NCBI RefSeq assembly: GCF_039545135.1
Contig: NZ_BAABRU010000008.1
Coordinates: 1 to 64,000, forward strand
DNA: 64,000 bases
Reading direction: 5' to 3'
Origin: Herpetosiphon gulosus
GTDB lineage: Bacteria > Chloroflexota > Chloroflexia > Chloroflexales > Herpetosiphonaceae
Each line of letters opens with the position of its first letter. Position 1 is the first letter of the stretch. This document shows positions 24,895-32,748 of this stretch, piece after piece. The position numbers were made by a program, and so were the translations under genes. The notes beneath the pieces are model-generated. The model did no database searches and was not told the origin of the DNA. It saw nothing but the letters and a program-made list of their open reading frames with translations.

Positions 24895-26439
24895 ATGAAA
24901 GCAGCCTATCAGCAATATGTGCATAAAAGTGTTCGTGGCAAAATCAGTCTTGCTTTATTAGGCATTATGCTGATTGTTGTGCTGGTTTTGTTGATTCCGC
25001 TGCGCTACATTGTCAATAGCTCAAGTCTTTTTGCTGAACAACAGGAAATGCAAGATCATCTTGAACGGGTTCGGCGAGCGATTGATGGCGAGCTTGCTCA
25101 GATCGATGCCTTGGTCATGTCGATGGCAACTTGGGATGAATCATACGATTTTATCAATCAACGCACGCCCACGTATATTGAAGAAAATACTAATAACGAG
25201 ATTTTTGAGCTGTATAATGTTCAAGCAATGCTCTATACCGATCAGAATGGCACAATTGTGTTTGCCAAAACCTATGACTCGCAACAACGGAAGTCGGTGG
25301 CAGTGCCATTTGAGTTTTTTGATATCAACAATTTCTATCCCCAATTACTCAATCATCCCCAACTTGATCAAGGCACGACCAGCGTGGTACGAGCTGGCAC
25401 TAAACTATGGCTTTTGGCGGCACGACCCATTCTTACCAGCGATGCTCAAGGCCCAGCGCGTGGCACATTGATTTATGGTCGGATGGTCGATCAACAGGTG
25501 GTTGATCGGATTAATTACCAAACCTTGTTACCGGTTGAATTGAGTGATTATCGCTTGCTTGCACCAACACGGCAGCAGGTGGTCAGCGAATTGGCCAATG
25601 AGCAGCGCTTGGTTTCGCGTGCTTTCAACGATAATACGCTTGAGGGTTTTGTGGTTTTTCCATCGATCGATAACAAACCCTTGTTGGTTGCAACTTTAGC
25701 CTTGCCCCGTACAATTTATATTCAAGGTGAACGCACCTTCTGGTTAATTGCCAGCGTGGTGGGGATTGCTGGCTGTTTAGGGTTGTTGAGCCTCTTTTGG
25801 GCCTTGCGGCGCTTTATTTTCTATCCACTAACCTCGATGGTTGGCGATTTACGCCAGATCGATCCCACTCAACCTGATCAACATCAAATTAACTTTGCGA
25901 GTCCCGACGAACTCGGCTTGTTGGCTAAAACTGTCAATCAAGCACTTGATTCGTTAGCCGTCGCCCAGCGCGAACAACTGGCGGCTGAGGCCAAACGCAG
26001 CGCCCTGCAAGCCGAAATGCTACAAAATCAGCAAACCCAATTACAAACCCAAGCAGCCTTGCTCGAACTCCAAGAGCAAAGCTTGGCCGAACAAGCCTTG
26101 CCGTTAATTCCGGTTTCGCGTGAGGTTTTGGCCATGCCCTTGATCGGCCAAATCGATCTGAATCGAGCTGAGCGTTTGCAAACCACAATTTTGCAAGGGA
26201 TTGAAACCTATCGTGCTCGCACGGTTATCCTCGATCTCACTGGGATTTCGCAGCTTGAACAACGGGCAGCGGTTGCGCTCGGCCAAACTGCTCAAGCGGT
26301 GCAATTGCTTGGGGCACGCTTGTTGCTGACCGGAGCAAATCCGGCAATTGCCGAAGAAATTGTTGCTGCCAATATCGATCTCGGCCAAATTGCGATCTAT
26401 CAAACGCTGGCTGCTGGCATGCAAGCAGCACTCCGCTAA
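24895..26439 (+). CDS. CHASE4-HAMP-STAS membrane sensor
   Basis: A 514-residue sensor. TM1 is about 18-40, the extracellular CHASE4 domain about 45-275 (the MATWDESYDFI signature is typical), TM2 about 278-302, then HAMP and a Gln/Ala-rich coiled coil (about 350-402). The C-terminal STAS domain (405-514) is RsbR-like. The segment DLTGISQLEQ (447-456) aligns with the DxTG..xxDT motif of RsbR/RsbS, but the phosphorylated Thr/Ser position is not conserved (EQ). It may thus signal by conformation within a stressosome-like assembly rather than by phosphorylation. RBS AAGGAAG is seen upstream. Confidence 0.83.
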   Translation: MKAAYQQYVHKSVRGKISLALLGIMLIVVLVLLIPLRYIVNSSSLFAEQQEMQDHLERVRRAIDGELAQIDALVMSMATWDESYDFINQRTPTYIEENTNNEIFELYNVQAMLYTDQNGTIVFAKTYDSQQRKSVAVPFEFFDINNFYPQLLNHPQLDQGTTSVVRAGTKLWLLAARPILTSDAQGPARGTLIYGRMVDQQVVDRINYQTLLPVELSDYRLLAPTRQQVVSELANEQRLVSRAFNDNTLEGFVVFPSIDNKPLLVATLALPRTIYIQGERTFWLIASVVGIAGCLGLLSLFWALRRFIFYPLTSMVGDLRQIDPTQPDQHQINFASPDELGLLAKTVNQALDSLAVAQREQLAAEAKRSALQAEMLQNQQTQLQTQAALLELQEQSLAEQALPLIPVSREVLAMPLIGQIDLNRAERLQTTILQGIETYRARTVILDLTGISQLEQRAAVALGQTAQAVQLLGARLLLTGANPAIAEEIVAANIDLGQIAIYQTLAAGMQAALR

Positions 26440-26737
26440 CCCTAAGTTAAATTTCCACTGCCAAAAAGCTGATAATCAGTTCGCTCAATTCCGCGCTTGC
26501 CGCTGTAGGAGTGGGCTTGGGTGTGGCAACCCTATGCAAATATCAAGCCTTAGTTAAGCTTAATTCAGCGTCTAGCCCAAGTTACCGAGAATATGCTAAA
26601 ATGTACAAGCCTGCATAACCCATCTTTCAGAGCGTTGTCGAATGCGGGGGAGTATGCTCCCTCATGCAGGGATTGTATACGCTAGCTCGATCACCCCAAA
26701 TGGTGGGAACGCATCTTAAAAGTAGGAGTCGATGGTT
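26440..26737. other. Leader region of the ArsR-type regulator
   Basis: It contains a candidate -10 TAAAAT (about 26596-26601) and a hairpin GGGAG-TATG-CTCCC near 26648-26661. No ORF is seen. Confidence 0.35.
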
Positions 26738-27817
26738 ATGACTGAACTCGTTCGCGCTCAACCGGCATTTAAAGTTGATTTTGTCCCATCACTTGGGTTG
26801 GATCTGCTTTCGACAATGGGTCTGATTGGAATTGTCCACGATTTTGAAGGCTTGGATGCATGGCTGGTTGAGGCTGCTGCGAGTGTGCCCCCGCGCTTAC
26901 GCCACGATATTCAGCTGGCAATGCGCATGGGCGTTTATCCCTATGTGGTAGTCGAAACCGTCTCAGGCCAAATTTTGCAGCCAGGTGCTGCTGGTCACGA
27001 CGATTTTAATGGTTTGATTGACGATCTCAAGGCGCTTTCAGCCCAAGAATGTGCCGCCATGGTGCATAAAATTGTGCAACGCACTGCCGCTAATGCTGAT
27101 GTTGAATTATTGCATACGCCAGCCGAAATTATTGCCGATCAAGAGCAATTAGAAGAGTTATTGGCAAAAATGCAGTTTCCGGTCGATACCGATGAGCTGA
27201 TTGAATTATTGCAACAGCCAACCGAATGGCGCGATTTGTTGGTCTCAACCATTCAGCGTTTTTGGGATCGAATTTATCGTGAGCAATATGAACTGCAACA
27301 AGCTCGCCGCGAACGTAATGCCCATTATCATCGCACTCATCAATATAGCGTCAACTTCCGCGATTTATTTGCTGGAGTAACTGGCCGCCGCTTGCCTGAC
27401 CATATTCATGAACGACTTGGCACGATTAGTACCGTGCGTTTTGTACCATCGCAATATATTGGGCCATACTTGTCGTTTCTTTTCAATGGATCATTACTCA
27501 CGGTGTTTTATAATAGCAGCACTACTCCAGCCGAAGGTGATGAGCAAACTGAACGCACTCAAAGCCTATATCAGCCATTGGCAGCCTTGGCCGATAAAAC
27601 GCGCTTGCAAATTATGACCTTGTTGCATGGTCGCGAATTGTATGCCCAAGAAATTGTCAATTTGCTCGATATTCATCAATCGGCAGTTTCGCGCCACTTA
27701 AAGCTGATGGAAACTTCAGGTGTGTTGAATGTTCGCCGCGACAAGGGTGCAAAATATTATTCGATCAATCGTCAACGGATTGAAGAAATTTCCGCTCGCC
27801 TGCGTGAATTTGTCTAA
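26738..27817 (+). CDS. ArsR-type winged-helix regulator with large N-terminal domain
   Basis: A 359-residue protein. Residues about 275-359 are an ArsR/SmtB winged helix (ALADKTRLQIMTLLHGRELY, then AQEIVNLLDIHQSAVSRHLK), the recognition helix being QSAVSRHLKLM. The 270-residue N-terminal region is mostly helical and has no metal-binding ArsR motif, so it probably binds another ligand or protein. The ATG at 26738 is preferred over that at 26732 because AGGAG (26724-26728) is then nine bases away rather than three. A terminator follows at once. Confidence 0.82.
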   Translation: MTELVRAQPAFKVDFVPSLGLDLLSTMGLIGIVHDFEGLDAWLVEAAASVPPRLRHDIQLAMRMGVYPYVVVETVSGQILQPGAAGHDDFNGLIDDLKALSAQECAAMVHKIVQRTAANADVELLHTPAEIIADQEQLEELLAKMQFPVDTDELIELLQQPTEWRDLLVSTIQRFWDRIYREQYELQQARRERNAHYHRTHQYSVNFRDLFAGVTGRRLPDHIHERLGTISTVRFVPSQYIGPYLSFLFNGSLLTVFYNSSTTPAEGDEQTERTQSLYQPLAALADKTRLQIMTLLHGRELYAQEIVNLLDIHQSAVSRHLKLMETSGVLNVRRDKGAKYYSINRQRIEEISARLREFV

Positions 27818-27828
27818 ATCGACCAGCC

Positions 27829-27860
27829 AACGCTCCGCTACAACGGAGCGTTTTGCTTTT
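27829..27860 (+). terminator. Terminator between the ArsR-type gene and ppk2
   Basis: AACGCTCCG (27829-27837) pairs with CGGAGCGTT (27844-27852), followed by TTGCTTTT. It ends only one base before the RBS (AAAGGAG) of ppk2. Confidence 0.85.
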
Positions 27861-27873
27861 AAAGGAGCTTGCA

Positions 27874-28740
27874 ATGTCGCTGCTTGATCAAGTTGATCTA
27901 TCGTTGCATTTGGGCAAAAAAAGCTATGAGCGCCAACTCACCGATTTGCAATTTAAAATGTTGCGCTTGCAACGCGCCGTGACCCAAATTGGTCATCGTA
28001 TGGTTTTGGTCTTTGAAGGTTGGGATGCTAGCGGCAAAGGTGGCGCAATCAAACGCCTGACCGAGGCGCTTGATCCACGTGGGTTTGTAGTGCACCCAAT
28101 TGCCGCACCCACACCCGAAGAACGCGCCCACAATTATCTTTGGCGCTTTTGGAATCACCTGCCGCGTGATGGCCAGATTGTCTTATTTGACCGTTCATGG
28201 TATGGCCGCGTGCTGGTCGAGCGGGTTGAAGGCTTTGCGACGATGCGCGAGTGGAGCCAAGCCTATGGCGAAATCAATGACTTTGAGCGAATTTTACATA
28301 ACGATCGTACTTCAGTCTTGAAATTTTTCTTGCATATTTCGAGCGACGAGCAAGAAAAGCGTTTTCGTGAGCGCGAAAATGATCCGCTGAAAACCTGGAA
28401 ATTAACCGAAGAAGATTGGCGCAATCGTGAGAAATGGTCGGAATATGCAATTGCCATTGATGAAATGCTAGCCCGAACATCCAGCGAAAACGCTCCTTGG
28501 CAGGTAATTGCCGCTAACGACAAACGCTGGACACGGATTGCGATTCTCAAGGCGGTGGTTGAAATGTTGGTCGCAGATATGCCGTTTGAATTTGACGACG
28601 CTAATACCTTGGTGCTCGATCGATCGGGAGCCTATGCTTTGGTTGATGCTGGTAAACTCTCGGCCAAAGCGGTTGAGGCAGTGATTGCCGAAGAAGAAAA
28701 AGTGCGCAAGTTGCTCAAAAAGCAGCGCAAAGAAAACTAA
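27874..28740 (+). CDS. ppk2: Polyphosphate kinase 2 family protein
   Basis: A 288-residue nucleotide kinase that uses polyphosphate to phosphorylate NMP or NDP (or makes polyphosphate in reverse). Walker A is GWDASGKGG (49-57), the lid arginines lie in DRSWYGR, and Walker B is VLFDRSWYGR with Asp106. It is a single-domain PPK2; whether class I, II or III cannot be decided by eye. AAAGGAG is six bases before the ATG. The intrinsic terminator of the preceding gene lies right against this RBS, so expression would need read-through or a promoter inside the upstream gene. Confidence 0.92.
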   Translation: MSLLDQVDLSLHLGKKSYERQLTDLQFKMLRLQRAVTQIGHRMVLVFEGWDASGKGGAIKRLTEALDPRGFVVHPIAAPTPEERAHNYLWRFWNHLPRDGQIVLFDRSWYGRVLVERVEGFATMREWSQAYGEINDFERILHNDRTSVLKFFLHISSDEQEKRFRERENDPLKTWKLTEEDWRNREKWSEYAIAIDEMLARTSSENAPWQVIAANDKRWTRIAILKAVVEMLVADMPFEFDDANTLVLDRSGAYALVDAGKLSAKAVEAVIAEEEKVRKLLKKQRKEN

Positions 28741-28783
28741 ATATCGAATTTGCGCCAAGTTTGATTTTAGTACTCAGCGTTTT

Positions 28784-28813
28784 TTGCCTAAATAGCTGGC
28801 TAACCCGTACAAT
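28784..28813 (+). promoter_or_regulatory. Promoter of the homoserine dehydrogenase gene
   Basis: TTGCCT (28784-28789), 18-base spacer, TACAAT (28808-28813). Transcription from here would give a leader of about 320 bases. Confidence 0.55.
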
Positions 28814-28815
28814 AC

Positions 28816-29129
28816 AGCCCGACACATCAGATTAAGGCTTATGGGTTCTCGCAAACAAACCGGTTTTAGATGCTTTGCTGCATATCTGTAGCTCAAACAT
28901 CATGATTTAGGAGCAGGGGATGCAAATCCTAAAGTAATCGGGTTCCCTTCCGAGCCAAGCATCCTTTAGTTTATCAGCTGATCCGTGACTGCCGATAAAT
29001 GCCCTTGAGGGTGTGTAGGGGGATTAAAGCCCCTGCGTTTCCCGCCTTGAGGCGGGACGGAAGGGTGGTGAACTAGCATTCATCCCTGCTGGAATCGAGA
29101 ATCTCTAAGCCCGACACATCAGATTAAGG
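28816..29129. mobile_element. Probable small insertion in the hom leader, flanked by 22-bp direct repeats
   Basis: The 22 bases AGCCCGACACATCAGATTAA plus GG occur at 28816-28837 and 29108-29129 without mismatch. Between them are 270 bp whose ends are weak inverted repeats (TATGGGTTCTCG at 28840-28851 against TAGAGATTCTCG, complement of 29096-29107, 9 of 12 matching). The insert contains the 68-bp hairpin repeat at 29004-29071. It has no ORF, so it would be a non-autonomous, MITE-like element or a duplication. Confidence 0.5.
29004..29071. repeat. 68-bp GC-hairpin repeat, copy 2
   Basis: Nearly identical to 20126-20194, including the TCCCGCC-like stem CCCGCC-TTGA-GGCGGG and the CGGAAGGGTGGTGA end. 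Confidence 0.85.
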
Positions 29130-29139
29130 AAGCTCTACG

Positions 29140-30144
29140 ATGCACAATTTAGCAATTTATGGCTTTGGTGGAGTCGGTCGGGCGGTGTTAGCTCAAGCCT
29201 TGCTGCACTTCAACCTTGCCTTGGTGGCTGATCGTTCTGGGTATGTGGTTGGGCCGTTGAGCAACGAAAGCTGGTTGGCGGTGGCAGCAGCCAAAGCTCA
29301 AGGTGCAGCCCTAGCTAGTTTGCCCGAGGGCACCAGCGGCGATTGGCGAGCCGCCTTGCCGGCTGGCTGTTTGGTGGCCGACACTACCGCCGAAGCCAAT
29401 GCAGCTCAGTTAGTCGAATTGGCTGGGCGTGGAATGAGCTTGGTCTTGGCCAATAAAAAACCGTTGTGTGAAGATTTAAATTTGTTTCAAGCCTTGGTTG
29501 CTGAACGCCGCACCCGCTATGAGGCTACGGTTGGGGCTGGCTTGCCAATTGTAGTGACCACCAATCTACTGCGCGACACTGGCGATCAGGTTCAGCGAAT
29601 CGAAGGCTGCTTGAGTGGTACATTAGGCTTTTTGCTCTCATCGATCGAACAAGGTCAGCCTTATTCGGCGGCTGTACGTGAAGCCAAAGCATTGGGCTGG
29701 ACGGAACCCGACCCGCGTGATGATTTGGGCGGAGTTGATGTGGCGCGTAAAGCCTTGATTTTGGCGCGAACTTTGGGCTATCAATGGAACTTGAGCGATA
29801 TTGCGATTGAGCCATTGTATCCAGCTGCATTTGCTGATTTGAGCATTGCTGAATTTATGGCGCAGCTTGATCAACTTGATGCTGGTTATGCCCAACGCCA
29901 AGCCGAGGCCGTTGCTCAAGGCCAAACCTTGCGCTATGTTGCGGCGATCACGCCTGAAGGTGCACGAGTTGGCTTGCAAGCAGTCGCCAAAGATAGCCCG
30001 CTTGGTTCGCTCAAAGGGCCAGATAATATGGTCGCTTGGACGACTAACCGCTACCAAGAGCGCCCGTTGGTGGTGCGCGGACCTGGAGCAGGGGTTGAAG
30101 TGACCGCCTCAGCAGTCTTGTTTGATCTCTTGGCCTTACGTTAA
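29140..30144 (+). CDS. hom: Homoserine dehydrogenase (no ACT domain)
   Basis: Reduces aspartate semialdehyde to homoserine with NAD(P)H, the branch to threonine and methionine. The 334-residue protein has the cofactor motif GFGGVG (8-13), ANKKPL (104-109), and the catalytic segment GWTEPDPRDDLGGVDVARK (about 186-204) with its Asp and Lys204. It lacks the C-terminal ACT domain of longer enzymes, so no direct threonine feedback site is evident. The RBS TAAGGA lies in the second copy of the 22-bp repeat. A hairpin follows the stop. Confidence 0.92.
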   Translation: MHNLAIYGFGGVGRAVLAQALLHFNLALVADRSGYVVGPLSNESWLAVAAAKAQGAALASLPEGTSGDWRAALPAGCLVADTTAEANAAQLVELAGRGMSLVLANKKPLCEDLNLFQALVAERRTRYEATVGAGLPIVVTTNLLRDTGDQVQRIEGCLSGTLGFLLSSIEQGQPYSAAVREAKALGWTEPDPRDDLGGVDVARKALILARTLGYQWNLSDIAIEPLYPAAFADLSIAEFMAQLDQLDAGYAQRQAEAVAQGQTLRYVAAITPEGARVGLQAVAKDSPLGSLKGPDNMVAWTTNRYQERPLVVRGPGAGVEVTASAVLFDLLALR

Positions 30145-30146
30145 AC

Positions 30147-30173
30147 AAAAACCGTGGTCAACGAAGACCACGG
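30147..30173 (-). terminator. Terminator between convergent hom and ABC permease genes
   Basis: CCGTGGTC (30152-30159) pairs with GACCACGG (30166-30173); AAAAA at 30147-30151 is a U-run on the minus strand. It may serve both genes but is better for the minus strand. Confidence 0.75.
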
Positions 30174-30198
30174 CTCAAACCCGCTTGATAATTGTAAA

Positions 30199-31041
30199 CT
30201 ATTGACCTGCCATATCCCGCCGCTGGAACAAGAGAATTCCCAACATAATTGAGCCAAAGATATAGGCTGCCACTACCATCAAGCTGGTGCTTAATGAAAT
30301 ATGCGTGCCAAAGACCCGATCGACTCCTTCAAACATTAATTTTTGTTCATCGCCAGTGTATAACCAATTGGCTTCAAGGTTGCTGATATGAGCATTTGGT
30401 AAGATTTTGGCTGCCAAGGTTGAAAAGCTCATTGCAAGGTTGAAAATCGTGTTGCCAACGATCCCAAAAACAATCCCCATAATCGTCGAGCGGCCTGCCA
30501 TGGTTACCAACAAGGTAATCGATGAAAAGACAACTAATTGCAATAAGACTGGAATCAACGATTTCAGCAAAGTTCCCAGCGAAAAGCTATCGAAATCAAA
30601 GAGCGTACCACCCAAGATTGCTGCGCCAATCAATCCCATCAGTTGGCCGAAAATCAGCGAAATGATGATCAAGCAAATCATAAAGAGTAAGCAGATGGCA
30701 ATTTTAACGATGATGAAATCGCTACGACGGGCGCGGCGTGGTAAGAGCACTTTCCATGTATCCCGGCTGTACTCTGAGCCAATGCTGTTGCCCATAAACA
30801 CCACGGCCAACATTGAGCCAATTGCGCTCAAAATAATCGAAGGGAAGAGAAATCCATTCGGAAACATCATCGCAAATTGAGCACCTGCCCAGCCAATAGT
30901 GTCTTCTTTACCGTTGTATAAGGCAATCCCAGTTTGGGCAACAAAAGTGATCAAGATAATTGCCAAGGTGATTAGCAATAGCCCAATATTGGCTGGACGT
31001 TTATAAGTTTTAGTCCATTCAGCCCGAAATAAATTCCACAT
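30199..31041 (-). CDS. ABC-2 type transporter permease
   Basis: A 280-residue membrane protein with six predicted helices, first after the amphipathic MWNLFRAEWTKTYKRP start typical of ABC-2 permeases of antibiotic or lipid exporters. The GSEYSRDTWKVLLPRRARR loop between helices 2 and 3 is the conserved coupling region. It overlaps the ATPase stop by one base and forms the exporter with it. Substrate is unknown; regulation by the adjacent two-component system suggests a cell-envelope-stress or peptide detoxification role. Confidence 0.87.
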   Translation of the reverse strand: MWNLFRAEWTKTYKRPANIGLLLITLAIILITFVAQTGIALYNGKEDTIGWAGAQFAMMFPNGFLFPSIILSAIGSMLAVVFMGNSIGSEYSRDTWKVLLPRRARRSDFIIVKIAICLLFMICLIIISLIFGQLMGLIGAAILGGTLFDFDSFSLGTLLKSLIPVLLQLVVFSSITLLVTMAGRSTIMGIVFGIVGNTIFNLAMSFSTLAAKILPNAHISNLEANWLYTGDEQKLMFEGVDRVFGTHISLSTSLMVVAAYIFGSIMLGILLFQRRDMAGQ

Positions 31042-32003
31042 TAGCGACCTCCTACCACAACTTCAGCCAAGGGTTGGTGGGCTGTCGCGCCGCCAGTCCC
31101 AGTAATTTCCAAGAACAACGATTCGAGCGAGCGCTGGCGTACAACCACTTGAAATACGTCAACATCGGCTTGCACCAATTTGCGCATAACCTGCGGCACA
31201 TCTTGCGGCTCAGCGTTGATGTTAATCCAATGGTGGTCGAAGCTATGAGCTTTTAATTGTGGTAATTCTTGTAAAACAGCCATGGCGCGTTCAAATGGTG
31301 CAGCTTCGATCGCATAGCCCGGGCCGCCTTCGGTCGCCAGCAGATCGCGTACTCGGCCTTGTTTGATTGTTACACCTTTTTGAATGATCGCCACATCTGA
31401 ACAAACTTGTTCAACTTCGTAGAGCAAGTGGCTTGACAGGAACACCGTGCGACCTTCTTGGCCCATACGCAAAATTAAGTTACGCATTTCGACTGTGCCA
31501 GCCGGATCAAGCCCGTTGGTTGGTTCATCGAGGAAGACAATTTTGGGGTCGTTGAGCAAGGTTGCGGCAACCCCAAGCCGTTGTTTCATGCCCAATGAAT
31601 AGGTTTTAACTTTATCTTTTTCGCGGCCACGCAAGCCTACAAACTCAATTAATTCATCATAGCGCGATTGTGGTAAATCTTGACCACCTGATCGGGCTAG
31701 AACCCGTAAATTTTCTAAGCCCGACATATAGGTATAAAATGCTGGCGATTCGACAATTGCCCCAACGTAAGGTGCAATATGTTTGCGAGCATGCAAAATA
31801 TCATGACCAAAAATGGTTGCCTTACCAGCAGTCGGTCGAATAAGCCCCAATAACATGCGGATAGTGGTGGTTTTACCTGCACCATTCGGGCCTAAAAAAC
31901 CATAAATCGTGCCTTCAGGAATATGTAAACTTAAATTATTAACTGCCGGGATTTTTTTATAGACTTTGGTTAGTCCTTCAGCAGTAATTGCGATTCCACT
32001 CAT
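31041..32003 (-). CDS. ABC transporter ATP-binding protein (BcrA/CcmA type)
   Basis: A 320-residue ATPase that powers the permease encoded directly downstream. Walker A is GPNGAGKTT (38-46), the signature YSLGMKQR (135-142), Walker B IVFLDEP with Glu160, and the switch His is in SSHLL. The C-terminal 90 residues are the extra domain usual for the drug- and peptide-export (bacitracin/lantibiotic) subfamily. It lies 68 bases downstream of the response regulator gene and may be co-transcribed with it. Confidence 0.9.
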   Translation of the reverse strand: MSGIAITAEGLTKVYKKIPAVNNLSLHIPEGTIYGFLGPNGAGKTTTIRMLLGLIRPTAGKATIFGHDILHARKHIAPYVGAIVESPAFYTYMSGLENLRVLARSGGQDLPQSRYDELIEFVGLRGREKDKVKTYSLGMKQRLGVAATLLNDPKIVFLDEPTNGLDPAGTVEMRNLILRMGQEGRTVFLSSHLLYEVEQVCSDVAIIQKGVTIKQGRVRDLLATEGGPGYAIEAAPFERAMAVLQELPQLKAHSFDHHWININAEPQDVPQVMRKLVQADVDVFQVVVRQRSLESLFLEITGTGGATAHQPLAEVVVGGR

Positions 32004-32071
32004 ACAATGCTCCTAATCTAGCTGCGGTGTTGATACAACGTTAACAATCGATATATTGTTGCAAGGATTGA

Positions 32072-32728
32072 TTATTTTTGTTCGTCATCAAGCGGCACTA
32101 AGCGCTCGCGTAAGGCCATAATCGCTGCTTGAGTTCGATCTTGCAGGTGTAATTTGGATAAAATATTGCTCACATGGGTTTTGACGGTGCGCTCACCGAT
32201 TACCAAATGCTCGGCAATTTCGGCGTTGCTCATGCCCCGCGCAATACAGGTCAATACTTCGCGTTCACGTTCGGTCAGGGTGTCCAAGGGTGAGCGGCGT
32301 GAGCTGGTAAGTTCAGTCATCAGGCGTGAAGCAACCATCGGGTGCAAGGTGGCCTCGCCTCGTCGCGCTGCCCGAATTGCTGCCACCAAGGCATCAGGCC
32401 CAACATCTTTGAGCAAATACGAGAGTGCTCCAGCCTTGATCGCCGGAAAAATTCGCTCATCTTCGCTATACGATGTCAACACGATCACTTGGGTATGTGG
32501 CGAGGCTCCGCGCACTTGACGCGTTGCTTCGACCCCATCAATCCCAGGCATCAGCAAATCCATCAGTACCACATCGGGCAAGACGTGGCTGACAACCTGT
32601 ACGCCTTCTTCGCCCGAAGCGGCCTCGCCCACAATCTCAATATCTGGCTGGGTATCCAAGAAGGCCCGTAAACCTACCCGTACCACGACATGATCATCAA
32701 CTAAAACAACTCGAATCTGCTCTTGCAT
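32072..32728 (-). CDS. NarL/LuxR-type response regulator
   Basis: A 218-residue transcription factor. The receiver domain has Asp11-Asp12, phospho-acceptor Asp57 (VLMDLLMP) and the conserved Lys in LLKD. The C-terminal LuxR helix-turn-helix is about 150-210 ([20 protein letters not shown], then [20 protein letters not shown]). AAGGA seven bases upstream supports the ATG at 32728. It follows the kinase gene by about 20 bases and should be its partner, probably controlling the ABC exporter downstream. Confidence 0.93.
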   Translation of the reverse strand: MQEQIRVVLVDDHVVVRVGLRAFLDTQPDIEIVGEAASGEEGVQVVSHVLPDVVLMDLLMPGIDGVEATRQVRGASPHTQVIVLTSYSEDERIFPAIKAGALSYLLKDVGPDALVAAIRAARRGEATLHPMVASRLMTELTSSRRSPLDTLTEREREVLTCIARGMSNAEIAEHLVIGERTVKTHVSNILSKLHLQDRTQAAIMALRERLVPLDDEQK

Positions 32729-32748
32729 GGTGCTTTCCTTCTTGGTTA

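Noticed and set aside
28838-29003. A SAM, cobalamin or lysine riboswitch upstream of hom
   Set aside because: None of the conserved core motifs of these classes could be found; only general stem potential exists.
29050-29075. AGGGTGG in the hom leader (and at 20184) resembling a T-box sequence
   Set aside because: The T-box continues TGGNACCGCG; here it reads TGGTGAAC and TGGTGATC, no specifier stem is seen, and the same bases belong to a mobile-looking repeat also found upstream of ggt.
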